Assembly: GCA_934590165.1 (NCBI GenBank)
Contig: CAKTOO010000026.1
Coordinates: forward strand, 1-35,556
Length of the DNA stretch: 35,556 bases
Direction: 5' to 3'
Origin: an uncultured Dysosmobacter sp.
Lineage (GTDB): Bacteria > Bacillota > Clostridia > Oscillospirales > Oscillospiraceae
Numbering within the stretch: the first letter of the stretch is position 1; each line of letters starts with the position of its first letter. Positions 6,724 to 13,921 of the stretch are shown here, one piece after another. Below the pieces are notes generated by a model, which worked only from the letters and a program-made list of their open reading frames with translations, was not told the origin of the DNA and did not search any database. The position numbers and the translations under genes are program-made.

Positions 6724-7409
6724 AAGCCCATGGGCGGCCATCTGGACGGCTGCCCATAGGCTTCGACGCCGGCGGCTCCGACCGGAAGGTCTCCGCCGTC
6801 ATCGACGGCGAGACCGTTTTCTCCGAGGAGGTGGTCTGGTTCCCCAAGATCACGGCGGACCCCGATTACCACTACGAAGGCATCGCCATGGGCACCAGTG
6901 AGGCCGTGGGATACGTGAATGAAGAGGGCTGCATCACCGGCTGGCTCAACGAGCTGGCCTTCGTCCCCGTGGACGCCAACCCCGACGCCATACGGGACGA
7001 GTGGTCCGGCGACATCGGCTGCGGTGTAAAGTACTTCTGCCAGGACGGCGTCATCAAGCTGGCGCCCCGGGCCGGTATTGAGCTGGACGAGTCCCTCTCC
7101 CCCGCCGAAAAGCTGAAGGTCGTCCAGAAGCTGATGGAGGAGGGCGACGAGCGCGCCGCGAAGGTGTACGAGTCCATCGGCATCTATCTGGGCCACACCT
7201 TGGCGTACTACGATGAGAAGTACGGCTTCCGCTATGTGCTGCTGGGCCGCGTCATGAGCGGCAAGGGCGGCGACCTGCTGCTGGCCACCTGCCAGAAGGT
7301 CCTGAACGACGAGTATCCCGACGCGGCCGCAAAATTCAAGCTGACCCTGCCCGACGAGAAGTTCCGCCACGTGGGCCAGTCCATGGCTGCTGCCAGCCTG
7401 CCCGGCTGA
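6724..7409 (+). pseudogene. ROK-like sugar kinase paralogue: N-terminus lost, frameshift, 270-bp internal deletion
   Basis: This is a decayed relative of the intact gene at 25855-27231. It lacks about 138 N-terminal codons. A base is missing at GGCTGCCCATAGGC where the intact gene has GGCTGCCGCATCGGC, giving a TAG stop. The segment between EGI and AMGTSEAVGYV is absent: in the intact copy GGCATCG occurs at both boundaries exactly 270 bases apart, so the loss is explained by recombination at a 7-bp repeat. The rest continues to ASLPG-stop. It keeps the phosphate-loop motif DAGGSDRKVSAV but lacks the central ATPase region. Long stretches are about 80-90 percent identical to the intact copy by eye. 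Confidence 0.85.
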
Positions 7410-7436
7410 GCCAAGGACTCCAACTGAATGATGAAG

Positions 7437-7473
7437 CATACCGGGAAAGGAAACTTTTCCGGTATGCTTTTAA
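7437..7473 (+). terminator. Rho-independent terminator after the kinase pseudogene
   Basis: GCATACCGGGAAA and TTTTCCGGTATGC form a long stem, followed by TTTTAAAAG. It lies 30 bases beyond the stop at 7409. Confidence 0.8.
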
Positions 7474-7689
7474 AAGCCTTTATTCGGCAGGAAGTGCTTT
7501 CGGTTTTTGATTGATCTTAAAAAATCAAAGCCTGGTAATACAAAGCGGGAAGCCTCGATTGGCGCTTCTCTGAACCAGTTTACACGCCTGCCGGATCATG
7601 GTACAACGAGAAACGCATCAAAGTCTCACGAATGGACACCGCTTTCCGCGAGCGCAGGGTTTTCCTTGTGCTCATTCGTTTTGCGGATC
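7474..7689. other. Non-coding debris, possible IS3-type transposase scrap
   Basis: No intact gene is visible. On the plus strand from 7599 the codons WYNEKRIKV resemble the C-terminal motif of IS3-family transposases (usually followed by a LSP segment), then diverge to SRMDTAFRERR. No inverted repeats or target duplication were found. The match is only nine residues and is offered with low confidence. Confidence 0.3.
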
Positions 7690-7773
7690 GTTTCCTCCCC
7701 CCGTCTCACGAGGTACGGGATAGCCCTCCATGCTCAGGACGGACAGGAACTCCTTCCACCAGCGGACATCGTG
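7690..7773 (-). pseudogene. C-terminal scrap of a sugar phosphate isomerase/epimerase
   Basis: Read on the minus strand from about 7773 the codons give HDVRWWKEFLSVLSMEGYP, which resembles the C-terminal region of xylose-isomerase-like TIM-barrel proteins (W-W...L...GY). It joins the ABC ATPase scrap out of frame. Only about 20 residues are left. Confidence 0.35.
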
Positions 7774-8250
7774 GCTGTGTGGGAACCGATCTTCTCACCC
7801 TTGTAATACATGTCGCCTTCATCGGCGACGTAAGTACCGTTGATGATCTCCATCAATGTGGATTTGCCCGCGCCGTTTTCTCCGCAGATGACATGCACCG
7901 TTCCCGGACGCGCCATCAGGTCCACGCCGTCCCGCACCGCCTGGTCGATCAGCTTGCTTTGGCGGGCTGCATCATGGAAAGCGGTAAGTGCGGTATCTGA
8001 GCTCAATGTTGAAGTTGTCGTACTGACGGAGCCCCCGGCGAATCCCCCTGACTGAGGAAAGGCGTGGCGTCCACGTCGCAAAGGATTGCGGCAAAGCGAT
8101 AGATCTTCCTTTGCTTTTGCAGGGCCCGTCCGGCGGGATTAGGCGTGCAGCCCACCTCCCGGATGATCTCCTTGATCTGCTGGCGGACCTCATCGCTGAC
8201 GCCCGGTGCACGCCCGCCATATCGGCGATCTCTTTGATGGTCACTTTCAC
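7774..8250 (-). pseudogene. LacI-family regulator fused to a sugar ABC ATPase fragment, multiply frameshifted
   Basis: From the GTG at 8250 (behind GAGGTGGTG) the protein opens VKVTIKEIADMAGVH, a LacI-type HTH. About a dozen codons are then missing and the frame changes to GVSDEVRQQIKEIIREVG and RKIYRFAAILCDVDATPFLSQ; an added base leads to GIRRGLRQYDNFNIELRYRT, then another shift to HDAARQSKLIDQAVRDGVDLMA. At that point the sensor domain is cut and joined to RPGTVHVICGENGAGKST, the Walker A region of an RbsA/MglA-type ATPase, which runs to SHTATMS before the next break. Neither protein can function. These are the remains of a sugar-uptake locus with its own regulator. Confidence 0.8.
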
Positions 8251-8329
8251 GGGGTCACCACCTCACATTACGAGTACATACTCTTTTTGGTTCCCGAATC
8301 ATTTTCTCGAATCAAGGTATTTTGGCACA

Positions 8330-8377
8330 AAAAGCACCCGCTTCCGCCATGGCAGTTCATAGCAGAAAGCGGGTGTT
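8330..8377 (-). terminator. Terminator-like hairpin for the minus strand
   Basis: AACACCCGCTT and AAGCGGGTGC can pair across a 22-base loop, and the minus strand continues CTTTTTG. It lies about 95 bases beyond the stop of the truncated lipoprotein gene and probably ends that operon. The bases 8378-8472 hold no recognisable gene. Confidence 0.55.
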
Positions 8378-8472
8378 TGACCACAGCAGCCGCCGCGCAG
8401 TCCGCTTTTCAGGCTGCGCTGTTCTTATGGCCGTTTCGGATGGAAAATCGCTCCGTGTTTGCCCGGCAGCGG

Positions 8473-9039
8473 TCAGGCTGAGGCATTTGGCTCGGGATTT
8501 TGCCGGGCGGGCCGCATCTCGCCTCCGGCCTCCTTGCCGCTGCCGCGGGTCTTTTCACTGGCCAGGGCGTTCTCCGTGCCCGCCGCCAGGGTGACGAACA
8601 CCTTATCCGCTTCCAGGCAGTAAATGGCGGCGGAGGAAGCGCTGGTGATGTCCGCGCCGCTGAGCACGATCTGCACCTTATCGGCGCTGTCCGCATTCAC
8701 GACGATTTGTCCGTCGGTGAGGGTGCCGGAAAGGAGATAAACGCCTTCATCCAACAGGGTGACCCTGCCGCCGTCAATGGCCACGGCGTCCGAGGAGCAG
8801 ACGGCGGTATCTCCGCCGAGCCGGACAGCCACGGCAGCGGCTTCGTCATAGCTGAGGTCCAAGTCCCGGTCGCTGAACCGGGTGCTGGTGTCGATGGTCT
8901 GGGCAACGATCCCGGCGGTGCTGTCCGTTTCACCGGAAGCAGCGGCGGCTGGCACAGTCTCTCCGCTGTTGCAGCCGGACAGCAGCATGGCCCCACAGAG
9001 CATGGCCGGCAGAATGGTCTGTTTCATACGTTTTTTCAT
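8473..9039 (-). pseudogene. Cthe_2159-like carbohydrate-binding-domain lipoprotein, truncated
   Basis: The ATG at 9039 opens a lipoprotein signal, MKKRMKQTILPAMLCGAMLL then SGC (lipobox Cys near residue 23), behind AGAGGAG. Residues about 55-160 (DLDLSYDEAAAV, LDEGVYLLSGTL, DGQIVVNADSADKVQIVL, SAAIYCLEADKVFVTLA) match the start of the Cthe_2159 beta-helix domain. Family members run to 400-600 residues; this one stops at 188 after an unrelated basic tail (SEKTRGSGKEAGGEM). It is probably the remnant of a deletion. Its operon partners are DUF4956 and the VTC-domain protein, a known conserved association. Exported but likely non-functional. Confidence 0.75.
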
Positions 9040-9058
9040 TTCATTCTCGCTCCTCTGC

Positions 9059-9745
9059 TCAAAGGCCCGCCGGGTTGGTCTCCTGATACGACATGGAGAT
9101 CTCCAGGTTCCCGTTCCGGCGGCGCAGCTCATCGATCAGCAGCTTTTCTTTCGCGGGGTCCCGCAGAGTCAGGTCGTAGGTCAGCTTAAAGAGGCTGCCC
9201 ATATTGGCGGTCTTTACCTGTTTGAGAACATAGTCCGCGGCGTATTCTTTCAGCACCGGGTCGAAGACGCCGGTGTAGTCCAGGGCCTCCGGGATGGTGA
9301 TGTGCAGGGTCTTGTGCCGGCCGCCCTCCCCCAGGCGGAGCGCGGTATAGAGCATAGTAACGCCGCCCAGGAGCAGGGAAAACAGTGCCGCGTAGCCCAG
9401 ATATCCCATGCCGGCGACGAGGCCCGCGCCCATGGCGATAAAAATAGCCCCGATCTCCCGGGCGGATCCGGGCGCCGACCGGAACCGCACCAGGCTGAAG
9501 GCGCCGGCCACCGCCACGCCGGCCCCCACATTGCCGTTGACCATCATGATGACTACGCAGACCACGGCGGGCAAAAGCGCCAGGGTGACGGCGAAGCTCC
9601 CGCTGCTTTTGGTCCGCCACATGGTCATGGCGCAAAGCAGCAGGCCAATGAGCAGCGATGCCCCCACGCACAGCAGGAAATCGGCGGGAGCAATGACAAC
9701 GGTCAGTTCGGTATCAAATACCCCTTTAAACAGTGAATCAAGCAT
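9059..9745 (-). CDS. DUF4956 membrane protein
   Basis: The 228-residue protein has an N-terminal membrane part with about four hydrophobic segments: roughly residues 20-42, 50-70, 75-88 and 100-135. The signature NGNVGAGVAVAGAFSLVRFR precedes GSAREIGAIFIAMGAGL. A cytoplasmic C-terminal part follows (about 140-228), resembling a small alpha/beta domain. DUF4956 proteins travel with VTC polyphosphate polymerases and Cthe_2159 or CotH-type proteins; their function is not established. The ATG at 9745 follows AAGGAGT and overlaps the end of the VTC gene by 8 bases. Confidence 0.9.
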   Translation of the reverse strand: MLDSLFKGVFDTELTVVIAPADFLLCVGASLLIGLLLCAMTMWRTKSSGSFAVTLALLPAVVCVVIMMVNGNVGAGVAVAGAFSLVRFRSAPGSAREIGAIFIAMGAGLVAGMGYLGYAALFSLLLGGVTMLYTALRLGEGGRHKTLHITIPEALDYTGVFDPVLKEYAADYVLKQVKTANMGSLFKLTYDLTLRDPAKEKLLIDELRRRNGNLEISMSYQETNPAGL

Positions 9746-10454
9746 ATTGACGTACTCCTTTTTGTTCTGTCAGAAGAATATTCTGATAGGCGGCCCCGTA
9801 TTTGGAAAACGAGGTTTTATAGATTTTTTGCTGGGAGAGGGCGCGGACTATCCACAGGGGCAGCCCGCCGGAGGTCTTTAGCTCCATCAGCACCTGATCC
9901 GGCTTCAGAAGCGGTGCGCCCCAGGTATCGGAGTCCAGCGTCAGCTCCACCTGGCGGTAGCGGATATTTTCGTCGAAGGTCACCCGAAAGTCACCGCCGT
10001 CCCGCTGGAAAAACGCCTCCCGCTCATAGGATAAAAACACCGTCGGTTCCAGCTCCCGGTAGAACTCCAGCACGTAAGCGATCTCCCGTCCGATCTGGCT
10101 GTCCGGCAGGTGCATTCTTCCATCCAGGCAGGCCTCCGCCTGGGCCTGGGGCAGAGAAATGCGCCGCTTGTAGACCACATCCCGGTACTTTTTTTTCAGT
10201 TCCACAAACACCGGGGCTCCCGCGGCAGCAGGTCCGTAGCCGCGAACCCGGAGCTTCTCCTTGTACACCGGCTTTTCCAGGCTCTCCCGGATCAGCCGGA
10301 AATTCGGCGTGTCGTAATAAATGTTGCGGATGGAGCTGTGTCCGTACTCATCCACGGACATATAGGGCTCTATCGCCCGCAAGACAGCATCCCTCTGGCG
10401 GCGGTCCATCAGGTACTTCATCTCATACCGCTCGAACACCATCTGATTTCCCAC
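9738..10454 (-). CDS. VTC-domain polyphosphate polymerase
   Basis: The VTC domain in yeast makes polyphosphate from ATP inside a tunnel-shaped active site; bacterial relatives are predicted to do the same. This 238-residue protein is essentially only that domain. Visible elements are VFERYEMKYLM near the N-terminus, YYDTPNFRLIRESL, the basic KEKLRVRGYG, VFVELKKKYRDVVYKRR, RVTFDENIRYR and LMELKTSG. The GTG start at 10454 is preceded by AAAGGAG at 8-base spacing; a longer in-frame extension lacks a good site. It is the first gene of a three-gene operon with DUF4956 and the truncated lipoprotein, divergent from a two-component system. Confidence 0.88.
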   Translation of the reverse strand: MGNQMVFERYEMKYLMDRRQRDAVLRAIEPYMSVDEYGHSSIRNIYYDTPNFRLIRESLEKPVYKEKLRVRGYGPAAAGAPVFVELKKKYRDVVYKRRISLPQAQAEACLDGRMHLPDSQIGREIAYVLEFYRELEPTVFLSYEREAFFQRDGGDFRVTFDENIRYRQVELTLDSDTWGAPLLKPDQVLMELKTSGGLPLWIVRALSQQKIYKTSFSKYGAAYQNILLTEQKGVRQYA

Positions 10455-10477
10455 GGCGATGCTCCTTTCCTTTCCGG

Positions 10478-10500
10478 ATTGTAAAGTCAGTGTAACGTCC
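10478..10500. promoter_or_regulatory. TGTAA direct repeat, 11-bp period, in the divergent regulatory region
   Basis: TGTAAAGTCAG (10480-10490) is followed directly by TGTAACGTCCA, placing TGTAA twice one helical turn apart, the arrangement favoured by OmpR-family regulators. It overlaps a minus-strand TACAAT (10483-10478) that is the best -10 candidate for the VTC operon; no good -35 was seen. The remaining bases to 10641 contain an AGCTCTC/GAGAGC hairpin and AT-rich sequence before the response regulator. Confidence 0.4.
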
Positions 10501-10641
10501 AAACCCTAACTGGACTTAAAAGCTCTCAAAAAATTCGTGGAGAGCCGCTGACATCAGGCCGGGAGCATGGTATCTTTTTAATAATGATTAAGGTATCTCC
10601 CCTATACTGGTGTCGAAACAACGACTGATGGAGGTGCGGTG

Positions 10642-11316
10642 ATGCGGATCTTGCTTGCGGAGGATGAGCGATCTCTTTCCCGGGCGGTGATCGCTCTGCT
10701 GGAGAAAAACAACTATTCCGCCGACGCTGTTTATGACGGCGCGGAGGCACTGGAATATCTTGCCGCCGAAAACTACGACGCGGTGATCCTGGATATCATG
10801 ATGCCCAAAATAGACGGACTGACGGTGCTGCGAAAGCTGCGGGAAGGCGGCAGCCGTATCCCGGTGCTGCTGCTCACGGCCAAAGCCGAGGTGGCGGACA
10901 AGGTACGGGGGCTGGACACCGGCGCCAACGACTATCTGACCAAGCCCTTTGCCACGGTGGAGCTGCTGGCCCGCATCCGGGCCATGACCAGGAATCATGC
11001 TGCTCAGGCTGACAGCCGCCTCTCCTTCGGAAATGTCACCCTGGACCAGGCCACCTTTGAGTTCTCCTCCCCTGATGGCTGCTTCCGGCTGGCCAACCGG
11101 GAATACCAGATGATCGAGCTGCTGATGCGCAATCCCGGACAGGTAGTCCCTACGGAGCGGTTTCTGGAAAAGATCTGGGGATACGACAGCGATGTGGAGG
11201 TCAATGTGGTCTGGGTATATATCTCTTACCTGCGGAAAAAGCTGGCGGCTCTGCACGCGAACATTCAGATCAAGGCCACCCGCAACACGGGCTATTCCCT
11301 GGAGGAATTGAAATGA
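10642..11316 (+). CDS. OmpR-family response regulator
   Basis: The 224-residue protein has an N-terminal receiver domain (acidic pair E7-D8, phosphoacceptor D51 in AVILDIMMP, LLTAKAE, conserved lysine in TKPF near 101) and a C-terminal winged-helix domain (about 128-224; ANREYQMIELLMRNPGQVV, SDVEVNVVWVYISYLRKKL). ATG at 10642 is 7 bases from GGAGG; a GTG three bases earlier is possible. It overlaps the kinase gene by four bases (ATGA). It probably controls the divergent polyphosphate operon. Confidence 0.95.
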   Translation: MRILLAEDERSLSRAVIALLEKNNYSADAVYDGAEALEYLAAENYDAVILDIMMPKIDGLTVLRKLREGGSRIPVLLLTAKAEVADKVRGLDTGANDYLTKPFATVELLARIRAMTRNHAAQADSRLSFGNVTLDQATFEFSSPDGCFRLANREYQMIELLMRNPGQVVPTERFLEKIWGYDSDVEVNVVWVYISYLRKKLAALHANIQIKATRNTGYSLEELK

Positions 11317-12590
11317 TCAAAAAGCTGCGCGTCAAGTTTATCGCCGCATCCATGCTGTCCCTGGCTCTGGTCCTGCTGGTGATCCTGGGCGGCATTAACG
11401 CCATGAGCTACCGGAAGACCGTGTCCGACGCCGACGCCATTTTATCCCTTCTGGCGTCGAATCAAGGGATGTTCCCCCAAAGGATGGCTCCGGCAGAGGA
11501 CGGCGTCTCCCGGAAGGAAGCCCCGGGAAACAGCTCCATGGAGGACGGCGTCTTCCGCAAGCGCGGCTTTTCGGATGAAACGCCCTATGAGTCCCGCTTT
11601 TTCTCCGTTTTGCTGGATGAAGCGGGGCAGGTGCTCAGCACCGACACCGGCAAAATCGCCGCGGTGGACCAGGCCACCGCGGCGGAATACGCGCAAAAAG
11701 TGTGGAGTTCCGGGCAAAGCAGCGGTTTTTTGGGGGATTACCGCTTTATCCGTAGCGCAGAAGCCGGCGGCATCCGCGTCATCTTTCTGGACTGTGGGAG
11801 AAGTCTTTCCAGCTTTCACGCAGTCCTGCTGGCCAGCATCTCCATCTCCCTGCTGGGGCTCCTGGCCGTACTGGTGCTGCTGATCCTCTTATCCGGCCGG
11901 ATCGTCACGCCCGCGGCGGAAAGCTATGAAAAGCAGCGGCGGTTCATCACCGACGCGGGCCACGAGCTCAAGACCCCTCTCACCATTATTGGAGCCGACG
12001 CGGACCTGCTGGAGCTGGAGCACGGGGGGAGCGAATGGCTCTCGGACATCAAACGCCAGGTCACGCGGCTGACGGGCCTGACCAACGATCTTGTCTATCT
12101 CTCCCGGATGGACGAGGAGCGGCCGCAGCTCCAGCGCATCGAATTTCCCCTTTCCGATGTGACGGAAGAGATCGTCCAGTCCTTCCAGGGGCTCGCCAAA
12201 GCGCAGGGGAAAACGCTGCGCATGGACATTCAGCCGCTGCTGTCCTTTACCGGAGATGAAAAAGCCATCCGGCAGTTGGTCTCCATTCTGCTGGACAACG
12301 CCGTCAAGTATTCACCGGAGGGTGGGACGGTCTCCGTCAGGCTGGAAAAGGAAGGCCGCTTCCTGAAGCTGGCCGTTTCCAACACCACGGCGCAGCCCAT
12401 GGAGCAGGACAAGCTGCACCTCCTGTTTGACCGGTTTTACCGTCTGGACCAGTCCCGCAGCTCCTCCACCGGCGGCTATGGCTTGGGGATGTCCATTGCT
12501 CAAAGCATTGTGGCCGTCCACAGGGGAAAAATCCGGGCTGACAGCCCTGCGGAAAACGTCCTGTCTGTGTTGGTCACGCTGCCGCGGTAA
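11313..12590 (+). CDS. Sensor histidine kinase
   Basis: The 425-residue membrane kinase has a first membrane helix at about 10-30, an extracytoplasmic sensor of about 135 residues without a recognised fold, and a second helix at about 170-193. The H-box FITDAGHELKTPL (phosphoacceptor histidine near 214) precedes the N-box LDNAVKYSPEGG and the ATP-lid glycines in STGGYGLGMSIAQSIV. There is no separate HAMP domain; the helix is followed almost directly by the dimerisation domain. The gene overlaps its response regulator by four bases. Confidence 0.95.
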   Translation: MIKKLRVKFIAASMLSLALVLLVILGGINAMSYRKTVSDADAILSLLASNQGMFPQRMAPAEDGVSRKEAPGNSSMEDGVFRKRGFSDETPYESRFFSVLLDEAGQVLSTDTGKIAAVDQATAAEYAQKVWSSGQSSGFLGDYRFIRSAEAGGIRVIFLDCGRSLSSFHAVLLASISISLLGLLAVLVLLILLSGRIVTPAAESYEKQRRFITDAGHELKTPLTIIGADADLLELEHGGSEWLSDIKRQVTRLTGLTNDLVYLSRMDEERPQLQRIEFPLSDVTEEIVQSFQGLAKAQGKTLRMDIQPLLSFTGDEKAIRQLVSILLDNAVKYSPEGGTVSVRLEKEGRFLKLAVSNTTAQPMEQDKLHLLFDRFYRLDQSRSSSTGGYGLGMSIAQSIVAVHRGKIRADSPAENVLSVLVTLPR

Positions 12591-12945
12591 TGCCAGGTTT
12601 CCTCTTTGCCCGGGCTTTCGCAATTGTGATTGCCTCCGTATATGAAACTACCGCCTCATCCGGAGAAACGTATAAAAACGCCTTTCCATCTATAAATGAG
12701 GCATCAAAAAGCATGGCAACGGTGCCCGCGCGGCGCTGCCACCGAGACCGAGATGAAGGATTTGATCCGCCACGAGAGGCAGATCAACCGGCAGTTCGGG
12801 CGGTGCGGTGTGAAATTCGGCATCCTCCCGGCCCCGCAGTGCGGCGGCTCTCTTTCCGGTAAGCGTCCAACCGGAAGCCCGGTCCCTGCGAAAAATTTCT
12901 CTGAATCGGCGCAGGCGCAAAATAAATGAATCGTTTGTTTTGCGC
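12591..12945. other. Intergenic stretch without a convincing gene
   Basis: A plus-strand frame from an ATG at 12753 reads MKDLIRHERQINRQFGRCG and VKFGI before turning into low-confidence sequence ending at 12929. It has no ribosome site, and the start looks protein-like while the end does not, so it may be another truncated gene. I do not recognise the family. No terminator for the kinase gene was found. Confidence 0.35.
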
Positions 12946-12974
12946 TTGCATTTTCCAGTACGGAAACCTATAAT
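12946..12974 (+). promoter_or_regulatory. Sigma-A promoter of the phosphodiesterase gene
   Basis: TTGCAT (12946-12951) and TATAAT (12969-12974) are 17 bases apart, about 80 bases before the start codon. Confidence 0.8.
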
Positions 12975-12993
12975 AAGAGCAGGGTATTTGAGA

Positions 12994-13026
12994 AGAGCGC
13001 ATGGCGGCATTGCCATGCGCTCTTTC
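12994..13026 (+). promoter_or_regulatory. Strong leader hairpin, possible attenuator
   Basis: AGAGCGCATGGC pairs with GCCATGCGCTCT across a 6-base loop and is followed by TTCT. It starts roughly 12 bases beyond the expected transcription start and lies before the ribosome site of the phosphodiesterase gene. The weak T-run leaves open whether it terminates or only protects the RNA end. Confidence 0.5.
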
Positions 13027-13055
13027 TGATGAAAGCTGTAAAAAGGAGAGATTTT

Positions 13056-13802
13056 ATGAAACGGCCCCTTCTGTTCGCACACCGCGGGTTTTCCGGGAAC
13101 TATCCAGAGAATAGCCCCCTGGCTTTCCAGATGGCAGTGGAAAAGACCGCCGCTGACGGTATCGAGAGCGATGTCCACATCACCAAGGACGGCAAGCTGG
13201 TGATCTTCCACGACGCCTCCGTGGAGCGTACCTCCAACGGCACCGGCTTTCTCAAGGATATGACTTATGACGAGCTGCTGGCCCTGGATATCGGCGCGTG
13301 GAAGTCCCCGGAGTTCGCAGGGCAGCATATCTGGACCTTTGGCCAGCTGCTGGACTTCTGCAAGGAGACGAAAATGCTGCTGAACATGGAACTGAAAAAC
13401 TACGAGGTCTTCTACGAAGGTCTGGAGCAGCGGGTCATCGACGAGATCTGCATCCGCCAGATGCAGGACCAGGTGTTCGTGTCCTCCTTCAACCACATCT
13501 CCATGCAGCAGTTCAAGGGGCTGTGCCCGGACATCGAGACCGGATTGCTGTATGACAAGCCCTTCCTGGATATGGAGCACTATGTCCAGCGGTCCAACGC
13601 GGACAACATGCATCCCCGTTACATGCTCCTGCAATACCAGCCGGAGCTAATGGACCTGTTCCACGGCCGGGGCATGAAGGTGAACACCTGGACGGTGAAC
13701 GACGAGGCGAACATGCGGGACATGATGGCCCGGGGCGTGGACTGCATCATCTCCAACCATCCGGACCTGCTGTGCCGCGTGGCGGACGAGGTCTTCGGCT
13801 GA
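13056..13802 (+). CDS. Glycerophosphodiester phosphodiesterase
   Basis: The 248-residue TIM-barrel enzyme splits glycerophosphodiesters into glycerol-3-phosphate and an alcohol. It has the catalytic AHRGFSGNYPENS near residue 8, the metal-binding GIESDVHITKDGKLVIFHD near 36-54, the second-half motif LNMELKN near 110 and VNTWTVND near 208. No signal peptide is present, so it should act in the cytoplasm. The ATG at 13056 follows AAAAGGAGAG. It stands alone behind its own promoter and leader hairpin. A longer frame from 13029 lacks a ribosome site. Confidence 0.93.
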   Translation: MKRPLLFAHRGFSGNYPENSPLAFQMAVEKTAADGIESDVHITKDGKLVIFHDASVERTSNGTGFLKDMTYDELLALDIGAWKSPEFAGQHIWTFGQLLDFCKETKMLLNMELKNYEVFYEGLEQRVIDEICIRQMQDQVFVSSFNHISMQQFKGLCPDIETGLLYDKPFLDMEHYVQRSNADNMHPRYMLLQYQPELMDLFHGRGMKVNTWTVNDEANMRDMMARGVDCIISNHPDLLCRVADEVFG

Positions 13803-13856
13803 AACCACAAAAGTCCGTGCCGCCGACGGCAAGTCCGGCATTGTTTGACAAAGTGC

Positions 13857-13885
13857 TTGCTGAACAAAAAAACACCTGATACACT
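13857..13885 (+). promoter_or_regulatory. Candidate promoter of the molybdoenzyme operon
   Basis: TTGCTG (13857-13862) and TACACT (13880-13885) are 17 bases apart. A better -35 (TTGACA at 13845-13850) has no matching -10. The call is moderate. Confidence 0.45.
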
Positions 13886-13921
13886 AGCATATGAAAGAAA
13901 GCTGACAAGGCGGTGACCCAT

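Noticed and set aside
12696..12929. 77-codon plus-strand frame as a gene
   Set aside because: No ribosome site, only about 25 residues look protein-like, and the rest is low-complexity GC-rich sequence; listed as intergenic with a possible remnant.
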